DNA of 64,000 nucleotides from Pseudomonas sp. MWU13-2100 (lineage in GTDB: Bacteria; Pseudomonadota; Gammaproteobacteria; Pseudomonadales; Pseudomonadaceae), in NCBI RefSeq assembly GCF_023242365.1, contig NZ_JALLIX010000008.1:120371-184370 (forward strand), given 5' to 3'. Numbering within the stretch: the first letter of the stretch is position 1; every line of letters begins with the position of its first letter. Below, in pieces: positions 57,398-64,000 of the stretch. The position numbers were made by a program, and so were the translations under genes. The notes beneath the pieces were generated by a model. That model had not been told where the DNA came from and did no database searches. It saw only the letters and a list, made by a program, of their open reading frames with translations.

Positions 57398-57650
57398 CCG
57401 CCTCTACCTCAATTCCAAGCAGCACGCCGAACGCATTGCCGACCTGCGCCAGCGGCCCAGCGACCTGTCCAACCTGGGCACCAGCTTCCTTGAAAACGAG
57501 GTGGATTTCGTCGCCCTGGCGAAAACCTTCGACCTCTATAGCCCCGGCAGCGCCGACACCCCGGCGGCGATTCAAGAAAAGATCGCCGACTGCCTGGCCT
57601 ATATGGAAACCCACGGCAAACCCGCCTTGCTTGAAATCAAGACCCTTTAG
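57381..57650 (+). pseudogene. C-terminal remnant of a thiamine-diphosphate-dependent enzyme
   Basis: In another frame than the GH3 remnant: FLAINNRLYLNSKQHAERIADLRQRPSDLSNLGTSF ... VDFVALAKTFDLYSPGSADTPAAIQEKIADCLAYMETHGKPALLEIKTL. This matches the end of TPP enzymes such as acetolactate-synthase or phosphonopyruvate-decarboxylase types (FNN at the cofactor site, then GxPALLEI). The N-terminal two thirds are gone. A deletion joined the GH3 5' part to this 3' part. Confidence 0.78.
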
Positions 57651-57660
57651 GAGCTTGCCC

Positions 57661-58533
57661 ATGTCGATCCTTTTTGAATGCGTGCGGGACGGCCAGCGCT
57701 ATGTCACCAGCCCCAGCACCGCCGGGCAGTACAGCCTCTACCCGGTGCCCGACCTGTATGCGTTGTTGCGCGACACACCGGCGCGCGAATTCCCCGGTGG
57801 GCCGCTGGCGTATCTGCGCGAACACTCGCCAGCGCCGTTGACGGTTACTGACCTTGCAGGCTTTGAGCTACTGCCTTGCCTGCTGCCGCCCGACCCGCGC
57901 CAGGGCGTGGTGTGCGGCTTTGGCTTGACCCACCAGAGCAAAGTCGCGCAACCACTGGAAAGCGACGAGCGCCCGGCCTTTTTTATCAAGGGCTTTGCCG
58001 ACACGCTCAAGCGCAGCGGCGACGTGCTGCGCATGAGTCGCGGTGCGCTGTCGGCGTGTGAAGAGGCGGAAGTGGTGGCGCTGTTTCTGGTGGCCGACAA
58101 CGGCCAGCCGGACTACATCGGCTACACCTTCGGCAACGACCTTACCGATATCGCCCTGGCCAAATCCAAGCGCAACTACCTGGCCTACGCCAAGTTGCAG
58201 CCCAGCGCCATTTCCCACCTGCTGTATTGGCAGCCACTGCCCGACCTGATCAGGGGCACAACCTCCATCTACCGCGCGGGCGACCTGCACTGGGAACAGC
58301 GTTTCAGCACCGGCCTTTCCTGCCTGTGTTATGACGCCGATGACCTGTTCGACACCCTGTGGCAGCACCCATCACTGCGACTGCCCGGCACGCTGATCTA
58401 CCTCTATATGGGCGCCGATCGCAACAGTGCCGACGCCGGTATCCACCTAAGCCACGGCGATACCGTGGTGTGCGAGTTCGACAGCGGCCCGCGCCTGAGC
58501 AACTTGATTGAATGGGAGAACCTCCATGTATAA
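57661..58533 (+). CDS. FAH family (AraD1-like) protein
   Basis: 290 residues. The C-terminal half has FAH-fold features: HQSKVAQPL, PAFFIKG, EEAEVVALFLVADNGQPDYIGYTFGNDLTDIALAKSKRNYLAYAKLQPSAISHLLYWQPLPD and the late LSHGDTVVCEF. FAH proteins are hydrolases, decarboxylases or dehydratases of keto acids, and the AraD1 branch acts on sugar acids. It starts with ATG after a TAGGAG site 10 nt past the TPP remnant and overlaps the next gene by 8 nt. Confidence 0.82.
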   Translation: MSILFECVRDGQRYVTSPSTAGQYSLYPVPDLYALLRDTPAREFPGGPLAYLREHSPAPLTVTDLAGFELLPCLLPPDPRQGVVCGFGLTHQSKVAQPLESDERPAFFIKGFADTLKRSGDVLRMSRGALSACEEAEVVALFLVADNGQPDYIGYTFGNDLTDIALAKSKRNYLAYAKLQPSAISHLLYWQPLPDLIRGTTSIYRAGDLHWEQRFSTGLSCLCYDADDLFDTLWQHPSLRLPGTLIYLYMGADRNSADAGIHLSHGDTVVCEFDSGPRLSNLIEWENLHV

Positions 58534-58846
58534 GCGCATCGTTTTGCTCAAAAGCCCTGACGCCCCGGCCGTCTCGGCGCTGCTGCAGGAGCTGCACGGC
58601 TTTCCCGGCCGTGTGCCCGGCCTGGTCGCGGTGGAGGTGATTGCCGACAGCGGCGACCGTTCGCTGGGTTACGACCAGGGTTTTATCCTCACGTTTACCG
58701 ACGAGTCCGTGCTCCCCAGCTGGCGAGAGCACCCGTTGCACGCAGGCTTTCGCCCCCGCTTGCGTGCGTTATGCCAGATGTTGATTTTCGATTACCCGCT
58801 CCCAAGTCCTTTGCTACAGGAGGAAGACAGCCATGCCTACGCTTGA
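58526..58846 (+). CDS. Dabb family (stress-responsive alpha/beta barrel) protein
   Basis: 106 residues. MYKRIVLLKSPDAPAVSALLQELHGFPGRVPGLVAVEVIADSGD in the first half and GFILTFTDESVLPSWREHPLHAGF in the second fit the ferredoxin-like dimeric Dabb fold, seen in polyketide cyclases and stress proteins. It overlaps both neighbours (8 nt with FAH, 14 nt with SDR), so it belongs to one translational unit. Possibly a small-molecule-binding or cyclase partner. Confidence 0.83.
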   Translation: MYKRIVLLKSPDAPAVSALLQELHGFPGRVPGLVAVEVIADSGDRSLGYDQGFILTFTDESVLPSWREHPLHAGFRPRLRALCQMLIFDYPLPSPLLQEEDSHAYA

Positions 58847-59543
58847 GCGCAACACCCAGGTGCTGGTCATCGGCGGCTCCGCCGGTATCGGCTTTGCCAT
58901 CGCCAAACTGTTCCACCAGCAAGGTGCCACGGTCACCCTGGCCGGGCGCAGCGCAGCGCGGCTAAGCCAGGCGGCGCACGACATCGGCGCCGATGTTGCC
59001 ACCGTGCCACTGGACGTCACGCAGCCGGCCGAACTGGAGCGCTTTTTTGCCCGGCCCACGCGCTGGAAGCACATCATTGTCACCGCCGCCTCGCTGACGT
59101 TCGGGCCGGTGCGCAGCGTCGCGCTGGAGGATGCGCAGCGCATCTTCGACAGCAAGTTCTGGGCGGCGTACCACATTGCCCGGCTGGCACCTTTCGACGA
59201 GGACGGCTCGCTGACCCTGGTCTCGGGGCGTTTTGCCCAGCGGTCCGGGCCGCAGACGGCACTTATCAGCGCGGTCAACGCCGGTATCGAAGGCTTTGCC
59301 CGCGGGCTGGCCAGCGAACTCTCGCCGGTGCGCGTCAATGTGCTGTCCCCGGGGTTTGTCGACACTGGCATGCACCCCGAAGCACTGGTACAGAAAATGC
59401 GCCAACGCAGCCAATCACTTCCTGTCAAACACATAGCCCTGCCTGAAGACATCGCCTCGGCGGCCCTGCTGCTGGCCACCAACCCGATGATCAGCGGCAC
59501 TGTACTGGCCGTAGACGGCGGGGATACCGTGAGCTTTACGTAA
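58833..59543 (+). CDS. SDR family protein lacking the catalytic Tyr and Lys
   Basis: 236 residues. Cofactor motif IGGSAGIG (residues 13-20) is intact, Ser131 is present (LVSGRFA), but the YxxxK position reads I145-S-A-V-N149, so both catalytic residues are replaced. The C-terminal ISGTVLAVDGGDTVSF is normal. Such atypical SDRs are known and may use other chemistry or act as binding partners. It ends the FAH-Dabb-SDR unit. Confidence 0.85.
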   Translation: MPTLERNTQVLVIGGSAGIGFAIAKLFHQQGATVTLAGRSAARLSQAAHDIGADVATVPLDVTQPAELERFFARPTRWKHIIVTAASLTFGPVRSVALEDAQRIFDSKFWAAYHIARLAPFDEDGSLTLVSGRFAQRSGPQTALISAVNAGIEGFARGLASELSPVRVNVLSPGFVDTGMHPEALVQKMRQRSQSLPVKHIALPEDIASAALLLATNPMISGTVLAVDGGDTVSFT

Positions 59544-59584
59544 GTTTTTGCGACATATGGGCGAAACACTGAATCGAGACTGAG

Positions 59585-59598
59585 ATAGACTGGTCTAT
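59585..59598. promoter_or_regulatory. TetR-type operator
   Basis: Perfect dyad ATAGAC-TG-GTCTAT, 55 nt before the TetR-family gene, overlapping an AT-rich -10-like stretch (TATATCATAAT). TAGACnnGTCTA-type sites are typical for TetR/NemR-like repressors; autoregulation is likely. Confidence 0.65.
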
Positions 59599-59652
59599 AT
59601 CATAATGTTGCGGTTTTCGCCCATCCCAACTACTTGAACCTGGAGTTCCGAG

Positions 59653-60225
59653 TTGTCCGTATCGAAGAAGCAGCATGTCGTCGACACTGCTACCAGCCTG
59701 TTTTCCCAGCACGGTTTCCACCCCGTAGGTGTCGACTGGATCATCGAAGCATCGGGCGTCGCCAGAATGACGATGTACCGTAATTTCAACGGTAAGGAAG
59801 ACCTGGTCAAAACCGTATTGACGCAACGCTCGGCACATCTGATCGAGCAATTGAAGACGCGTATGGATGAAAAGCCCAGCCTGGAAGAAAAGATCATTTC
59901 GATCTTCGATTGGCGTGGCCAGTGGTTCTGTTCCACCAACTTCGCCGGTTGCCTGTTCGGCCGCGCGGTGGCCGAGTACCCGGAGCACTCCGACATCCGG
60001 GAGATCGCCCTTGACTACAAACACAAACTGCATGCGCTTGTAGAGCACGAATTAGCACGCCACCACACCCCCGATACAGCGAAGACCCTCGCGACCTACA
60101 TCATGATGCTGCTCGACGGGGCCACGGTGAATGCCCAGGCCTTCAGCAAAAGCCACTTTGCCGGCGATGCCTGCGATGCGGCGCTGATGTTGCTTCGATT
60201 TAACATGGGCAAGCAGATTCGCTGA
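59653..60225 (+). CDS. TetR family transcriptional regulator
   Basis: 190 residues starting with TTG (TGGAG site 9 nt upstream). N-terminal helix-turn-helix: VVDTATSLFSQHGFHPVGVDWIIEASGVARMTMYRNFNGKEDLVKTVL (residues 9-56). The rest resembles the AcrR group with a Cys-containing SIFDWRGQWFCSTNFAGCLFGRAVAEYP. Probable regulator of the FAH-Dabb-SDR and AKR operons. Confidence 0.9.
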   Translation: MSVSKKQHVVDTATSLFSQHGFHPVGVDWIIEASGVARMTMYRNFNGKEDLVKTVLTQRSAHLIEQLKTRMDEKPSLEEKIISIFDWRGQWFCSTNFAGCLFGRAVAEYPEHSDIREIALDYKHKLHALVEHELARHHTPDTAKTLATYIMMLLDGATVNAQAFSKSHFAGDACDAALMLLRFNMGKQIR

Positions 60226-60238
60226 GCGTTTTAGCGGT

Positions 60239-60476
60239 GTGCAGCGATGTCTGACAGCTCCATCTCCCTCGCCCACCGTTGTCACAACCCTGGATGATGG
60301 AGGCGCGCCTGCCGGGCTAGCGGTCAGCAGCTTCAATTCGATGCCACTGGAATCGGCCCTGGTCCTGTGGAGCCTGCGCAAGGAGTCCTACACCGCCCGT
60401 GCGTTCCTGGCGGTGGATGGGTTCGCGATCAATGTACTGGTCCATGAGCAACAACTGCTGAGCGACCGTTTTAGGA
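60239..60476 (+). pseudogene. N-terminal remnant of a flavin reductase
   Basis: The frame PTVVTTLDDGGAPAGLAVSSFNSMPLESALVLWSLRKESYTARAFLAVDGFAINVLVHEQQLLSDRF matches the start of HpaC/RutF-type flavin reductases (about 160-180 residues). It breaks off at about 60473, where opposite-strand sequence of an unrelated gene begins. Confidence 0.82.
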
Positions 60477-60934
60477 CGGTTGGATAGGCCGAATCGAATT
60501 TTCTCGGTATCGAGCACGTCAGGCAGGTGCCCGGGGCTGATCAGTTCGATGCGATCAGCGAAGATCATGATCCGGATCGAGGCGCTGACAAAGTAGTCGC
60601 GGTGGATCAGGGCATTGACCAGCAGTTCTTCGAACACCTCCTCCGGCACCTCCAGCTGGCCGAGGGTATTGAAGTCCTGCTGGCGCTGCACATGGCGCAG
60701 GTTGCGCTTGATGAAGGCCAGGCTGCGCCGGTACTGCTCCAGCAGGTTGCCGTCTATGTCTTCGCTGTCTAGATAGTGGCGGTCATGCAGCACCGTGCCC
60801 GGAAACGCCACGGCCTTGATATCGAACGCCGGGCACAGACGTTGTGGCGCCTGGCCGAAGAGCAGCAAACCGGCCAAATTGGGTGTGCCGCCATTGGTGA
60901 GCCCAAGATTTTCCAGGATGCGGGTGGTTTCCAA
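60466..60934 (-). pseudogene. Remnant of an AlbA/Schlafen-type ATP-binding protein
   Basis: Sequence PNLAGLLLFGQAPQRLCPAFDIKAVAFPG ... VFEELLVNALIHRDYFVSASIRIMIFADRIELISPGHLPDVL ... FGLSNRP fits the C-terminal part of 'ATP-binding/transcriptional regulator' proteins with an AlbA_2 domain. N- and C-terminal ends are missing; beyond FGLSNRPKTV the open frame runs into the flavin reductase remnant read backwards. Confidence 0.78.
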
Positions 60935-61004
60935 ACCTGTCTGTTCTGGGCTTTGTCGAAAGCGTCTTGAGGTTTATGGCTGGCCGCCTGCTGGGCGATC
61001 CAAG

Positions 61005-62054
61005 TCACTTCAACCCGTACCACACACCGCGTCCGCTGCCGTGCTGCTCCAGATGGTTTCGCTCGGTCAGGCTGCGGAGGTGCTGTTTCAGGGTGTTGCG
61101 GTTGGCTCCGGTCAGTTTGATGGCGTCCATCATCGTGACGCGCCCGTGTTCTCGGGCGAACTCCACGATTTGCAGTGACAGCTCAGGCAGCGCGGCCAGC
61201 ACGATCTTTTCGCGCTCGACCTTCTTCTCCAGACGCCGAACCTGTTCGGCCAGTGAGCGCAAGAAGAACACCAGCCATGGCTGCCAGTTGGGCGCGTCCA
61301 TGCGAATGGTGCCCTGTGTCAGGCGCAACGCCAGGTAATAGGCTTCCTTGTTCAGCTCGATCACGCTCTCCAGCGAGCTGTACGGCACATAGGCGTAACC
61401 GGCCTGGATCAGCAGCAGGGTCGTCAGCACCCGACTCAAACGTCCATTGCCATCCTGGAAGGGGTGGATTTCCAGAAACACCACAACAAAGATAGCGATG
61501 ATCAACAAGGGGTGCAGTAGCCCCTTCTCCCGTTCGTCATTCACCCACGACGCCAATTCGGCCATCAGCCTTGGCGTGTCAAACGGTGTGGCGTTCTCGA
61601 AGACGATGCCGATCTGAGTCCCGTCTTCATCGAATGCGGCGACGCTGTTCGAATTGGTCTTGTACTGCCCCCGGTGACGTGCGTCCTTTTCACTGTGGCG
61701 CAGCAGGATCTGATGCAACTGCTTGATGTGGTTTTCGTTGAACGGGATCTCCCGCCACGAGCTGAACACCAGATCCATCAGTTCCGCGTAGCCGGCCACT
61801 TCCTGCTCGTCGCGGGTATCGAAGGACTGGATGGCCAGGTTGGAAAGCAAGCGTTCCACCTCGCGGTCAGTCAGCTTGCTGCCCTCGATACGGGTAGATG
61901 AGCCGATGCTCTCGATGGTTGCAACCCGCCGAAGCGCCGAAAGGCGCTCAGGCGCAAGCGTTCCCAAGGCCCGCCATGCGCCTTTGAATTCATCGATCCG
62001 AGCAATCAGCCTGAGGATCTCGGGTGTGATCTGGAGGGTGTCTGAACGTAGCAT
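61005..62054 (-). CDS. Fic family protein with N-terminal inhibitory motif and C-terminal winged helix
   Basis: 349 residues from the ATG at 62054 (an upstream one at 62084 lies in the inverted repeat). Class II Fic layout: inhibitory helix motif SSTRIEG (residues 52-58, with Glu57), the Fic core HPFQDGNGR with catalytic His197, and a C-terminal winged helix (VEFAREHGRVTMMDAIKLTGANRNTLKQHLRSL). Fic proteins AMPylate target proteins using ATP. The winged helix suggests it binds DNA, perhaps the adjoining repeat. Confidence 0.92.
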   Translation of the reverse strand: MLRSDTLQITPEILRLIARIDEFKGAWRALGTLAPERLSALRRVATIESIGSSTRIEGSKLTDREVERLLSNLAIQSFDTRDEQEVAGYAELMDLVFSSWREIPFNENHIKQLHQILLRHSEKDARHRGQYKTNSNSVAAFDEDGTQIGIVFENATPFDTPRLMAELASWVNDEREKGLLHPLLIIAIFVVVFLEIHPFQDGNGRLSRVLTTLLLIQAGYAYVPYSSLESVIELNKEAYYLALRLTQGTIRMDAPNWQPWLVFFLRSLAEQVRRLEKKVEREKIVLAALPELSLQIVEFAREHGRVTMMDAIKLTGANRNTLKQHLRSLTERNHLEQHGSGRGVWYGLK

Positions 62055-62066
62055 GCAACCAATACT

Positions 62067-62124
62067 ACACCCATTAACACCCATTTAAAAATCGTGCGGA
62101 TTTGGAATGGGTGTTAATGGGTGT
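62067..62124. repeat. 19-bp perfect inverted repeat made of tandem 10-bp units, upstream of fic
   Basis: Left arm ACACCCATTAACACCCATT (62067-62085), right arm AATGGGTGTTAATGGGTGT (62106-62124), 20-bp spacer. Each arm is two direct copies of ACACCCATT(A), giving four half-sites. It ends 13 nt before the fic ATG and covers the end of the neighbouring broken gene, so it probably includes the fic promoter/operator. Confidence 0.85.
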
Positions 62125-62432
62125 GTTTTTGGTTTGCTTTGAATTGGGCAAAAAGGTGATGATTTTTCCTTTCGTCCAGGCATACAAAAACTCATAGACA
62201 AGCCTTGGATCTTCAGCTTTCGAGACTGAATAGAGAGCTACACCATCAGGATCGCTCGATGTTTTTTCCTCATAGTCAAGACTTGTTTTCGTATAGACGA
62301 AGCACGCCGTCAATCCCTGTATTTCTATAGGGCGATAGGCTTGTTCGAGACCAATATCGCTGCAGGTGCGATCACTTGCAACCGCAGTGGCAATCGAAGC
62401 CGAAAAAAGACAATCAATAAAAGCTTAAACAT
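62074..62432 (-). pseudogene. Frameshifted small exported protein (possible former immunity protein)
   Basis: From the ATG at 62432 the frame reads MFKLLLIVFF and then goes astray at a run of six T (A on plus strand, 62403-62408). Adding one T joins it to SASIATAVASDRTCSDIGLEQAYRPIEIQGLTACFVYTKTSLDYEEK and on to the stop at 62074, giving a sensible protein of about 119 residues with a signal peptide and Cys residues. The last residues are encoded by the inverted repeat. It may be a true frameshift, phase variation or a sequencing error. Confidence 0.7.
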
Positions 62433-62558
62433 TGCTTGAGCACCTGCTATTAAAGTGACGATGGAAAATCGACGTAATCTCCCGCTTGTATTGTTGGCGT
62501 TCAGGTAGGCCTACCAATCCACTATTGATCGGGCGAGTGACCGCTCTGGCGGCGGCAT

Positions 62559-62845
62559 CTAATTCAAATTCGGAGTCGAACCGCTATGGCCCAGCAACTC
62601 ATCCAACCCATCCCACATGGTAGCACTCGCTTTCACAGTGAATAATCAACGGCGAAATCGACTGGGCATGGGCCGGCAGGCGGGTAGCCGCTTGTAATTC
62701 TTACGCCATCATCTTGCCGTCGCGGTTGCGGTCGATGATGTCGTACAGGCGCTTCTGTACCCGTTCCTTGTACTTGTCTTCAACTATCGGACCGTAGCGT
62801 TCCCACACGCCGAAATAATATTCGACTTGCTCGTCAGCGGAAATT
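62559..62845 (-). pseudogene. C-terminal remnant of a T6SS-type effector with an EF-hand
   Basis: Minus-strand translation gives EISADEQVEYYFGVWERYGPIVEDKYKERVQKRLYDIIDRNRDGKMMA, then a TAA, then in the same frame ELQAATRLPAHAQSISPLIIHCESECYH, then a one-base shift to WDGLDELLGHSGSTPNLN and stop. DRNRDGKMMA*E is an EF-hand loop with a nonsense codon at its eleventh position. The style is that of lysozyme-like type VI effectors whose end reads SPLIIHYESEW. The front part is missing. Confidence 0.7.
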
Positions 62846-63302
62846 TCAGTTCGTCAATATCTGCGTGCGCCCCACAAAAGCCTAGGCCAAGAGCTGTCGG
62901 GTCGATCCCTTTCGAGAGAACTTCCAGTGACTCACCATTTCGCACTACAAGAACACTCCCATATTTTGTTTTGTAAAAAAGTGCCCCATCCAAAACCTCC
63001 ATCTGGAGTGAAAAAAAGCAAACATGTTGGCCCGCCTGCGTACTGCTTAGCTCTACCAAGTAACCTTGGTGCCTTGGCTCAATCTTGAGGCAGTCGCTAA
63101 ATTGCTCGGAGCAACTACCTCCGCTACGTGGAGACGTACATAGTTCGCTTTTTTTCAAGTAGTAACCAGGCCATGAAAAAGAAGAAGGCGAGTTCTCAAT
63201 CTCCTTGGACTTAAATGTTTTTGATGCTCTCTCCTCTTGACTGGCCGCAAGTGAGGATGTAAAAAATACCAATGCAACAAGGCATGAAAAATTCTTCATC
63301 AT
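62784..63302 (-). CDS. Exported Cys-rich protein, probable periplasmic immunity protein
   Basis: 172 residues with a signal peptide (MMKNFSCLVALVFFTSSLAAS) and mature Cys pairs (ELCTSPRSGGSCSEQFSDCL and VCFF, GFCGAHADI), consistent with disulfides in the periplasm. The ATG lies directly after the stop of the effector gene, as in effector/immunity pairs. The last 13 or so residues (SNIISACGNATVR) are an out-of-frame reading of the neighbouring effector remnant, so the native end was probably lost. Not a recognised family. Confidence 0.65.
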   Translation of the reverse strand: MMKNFSCLVALVFFTSSLAASQEERASKTFKSKEIENSPSSFSWPGYYLKKSELCTSPRSGGSCSEQFSDCLKIEPRHQGYLVELSSTQAGQHVCFFSLQMEVLDGALFYKTKYGSVLVVRNGESLEVLSKGIDPTALGLGFCGAHADIDELKFPLTSKSNIISACGNATVR

Positions 63303-64000
63303 TTAACCCCCAGCTCCCAGGTAGCCGGCTCTATTTCTACCTTGTTCGTATTGCGCTAATTCCGGAGTGTCCTTGATATATTGCGCTAATGCCTCTCGAT
63401 TATTTTCGGAGATATAGGGTATTTGCCTTGTCCAAATACTGCCTTGTTGATAAGTCAGGTCAACTGCTATGTCTCTCACGCGATCATCAAGCTGTTCCCA
63501 TACAGTCACCCCAGGTGTTGCAACTAAACTGTATTGCTGTCGAGTCGCAATCTCATATCGTGGATATACCACATCCTCGAAAAGAATGCGCTGCGCTTGT
63601 TGTGAAACAGCTCCAAATATTTCTCGATTCGCGTTCACAAAATCGCGAGCAATTTGACCGAAAAGACCCGCTCCACGAGAAAAGTTCTTGGCAGAAACCT
63701 CATCTACGCCTGCAGCTATTAGATCCATATAAACTGCATCCTGTGTCCTGTGGCGCATGTCGTAACCACGCCCTAACGTTACACCAGAGGCTCCTCCCGG
63801 CCAATGCAAACGTCGGCTAAAATAAGAGCTATTCGGAATATCATTCCCCTCAGCGTCAAAAGTAACTTGACCTTTCCTTACAATCAGATCGCTCTGCCGT
63901 CGAAAAGTAGATAGATGCCCCAGCAAGCCAATGGGATGAAAGTGAAACACCTTCCCATAGGTCGGAATCCCCACCTTCGCCGCCACCTCATCCCACCAAC
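63303..64000 (-). CDS. C-terminal part of a probable T6SS peptidoglycan-degrading effector (partial, 5' end outside window)
   Basis: The frame is open to the window edge (…WWDEVAAKVGIPTYGKVFHFHPIGLLGHL), so a GTG at 63986 is not the real start. The segment GASGVTLGRGYDMRHRTQDAVYMDLIAAGVD with an upstream Glu region resembles the catalytic start of pesticin-like/T4-lysozyme-like muramidases found in type VI effectors; VFHFHPIGLLGHL is a linker often seen before such domains. Exported Cys-rich protein next door fits a periplasmic toxin. Confidence 0.7.
   Translation of the reverse strand, partial: WWDEVAAKVGIPTYGKVFHFHPIGLLGHLSTFRRQSDLIVRKGQVTFDAEGNDIPNSSYFSRRLHWPGGASGVTLGRGYDMRHRTQDAVYMDLIAAGVDEVSAKNFSRGAGLFGQIARDFVNANREIFGAVSQQAQRILFEDVVYPRYEIATRQQYSLVATPGVTVWEQLDDRVRDIAVDLTYQQGSIWTRQIPYISENNREALAQYIKDTPELAQYEQGRNRAGYLGAGG

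Noticed and set aside
60317..60465. Extension of the ATP-binding protein frame through the flavin reductase remnant
   Set aside because: Beyond FGLSNRPKTV the translation is simply the reverse reading of the flavin reductase fragment.
62784..62823. C-terminal end of the exported Cys-rich protein taken as native
   Set aside because: These codons coincide with the effector remnant read in another frame, so the ending is probably an artefact of rearrangement.

Overview
The window is GC-rich, gene-dense chromosomal DNA from a Pseudomonas of the P. fluorescens lineage. The evidence is the gene content and order (livHMGF; ureEFG-hupE beside desT, as I remember it in P. aeruginosa; an acyl-CoA ligase/dehydrogenase pair beside a BfiSR-like two-component system), the many Pseudomonas-type REP/REPIN palindromes between genes, and the GTG/TTG starts with strong Shine-Dalgarno sites. 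No rRNA, tRNA, CRISPR array or complete insertion sequence was seen.

Layout. 1-3374: branched-chain amino acid ABC transporter (livH partial, livM, livG, livF) with a strong terminator, then about 850 bp without a gene that carries DnaA-box-like sites. 4224-10053: an SDR, an AGE-family epimerase, the urease accessory operon and a DesT-like TetR regulator. 10217-14178: a secreted tandem-repeat protein, an AsmA-family protein and a lipase. 14200-18802: a type VI secretion cassette (two PAAR proteins, the second with a pyocin-S and nuclease-like toxin end, plus an immunity gene) between two copies of a duplicated segment. The segment holds a terminator hairpin, a structured mRNA leader, a small-protein gene and the 3' end of a lysR gene. 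18515-24719: LysR-mmsA-mmsB and DNA polymerase II. 25157-30971: NCS1 transporter, cupin, two LysR regulators, a TauE/SafE exporter, an epimerase remnant and a glyoxalase-fold protein. 31051-38542: McpS-like chemoreceptor, ArnT-like glycosyltransferase, gamma-glutamyltransferase and an atypical NRAMP transporter. 39111-45326: acyl-CoA dehydrogenase, acyl-CoA ligase and a BfiSR-like two-component pair. 45479-50152: HxlR regulator, SDRs, a Tat-exported DJ-1 protein, an NTF2-like secreted protein and a GlxA-type AraC regulator.

50164-60225 looks like a decaying specialised-metabolism cluster. Intact genes (DHA2-type MFS pump, condensation-domain-like acyltransferase, aldo/keto reductase, FAH-family protein, Dabb protein, an SDR lacking its catalytic Tyr/Lys, TetR regulator) sit among remnants (MFS, homospermidine-synthase-like, GH3 acyl-amido synthetase, TPP enzyme) and a phytanoyl-CoA-dioxygenase-like gene that seems to have lost its 5' end. 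60239-64000 is a second damaged stretch: fragments of a flavin reductase and an ATP-binding protein, an intact Fic protein with an unusual operator-like inverted repeat, and at the right edge a T6SS-type cell-wall effector/immunity pair followed by remnants of an older pair.

The most original signals are the leader RNA whose stems change sequence but keep pairing between the two copies flanking the effector cassette, the decayed GH3/condensation-like cluster, and the effector-immunity graveyard at the right end. All family assignments come from reading the translated sequences; no database search was possible.
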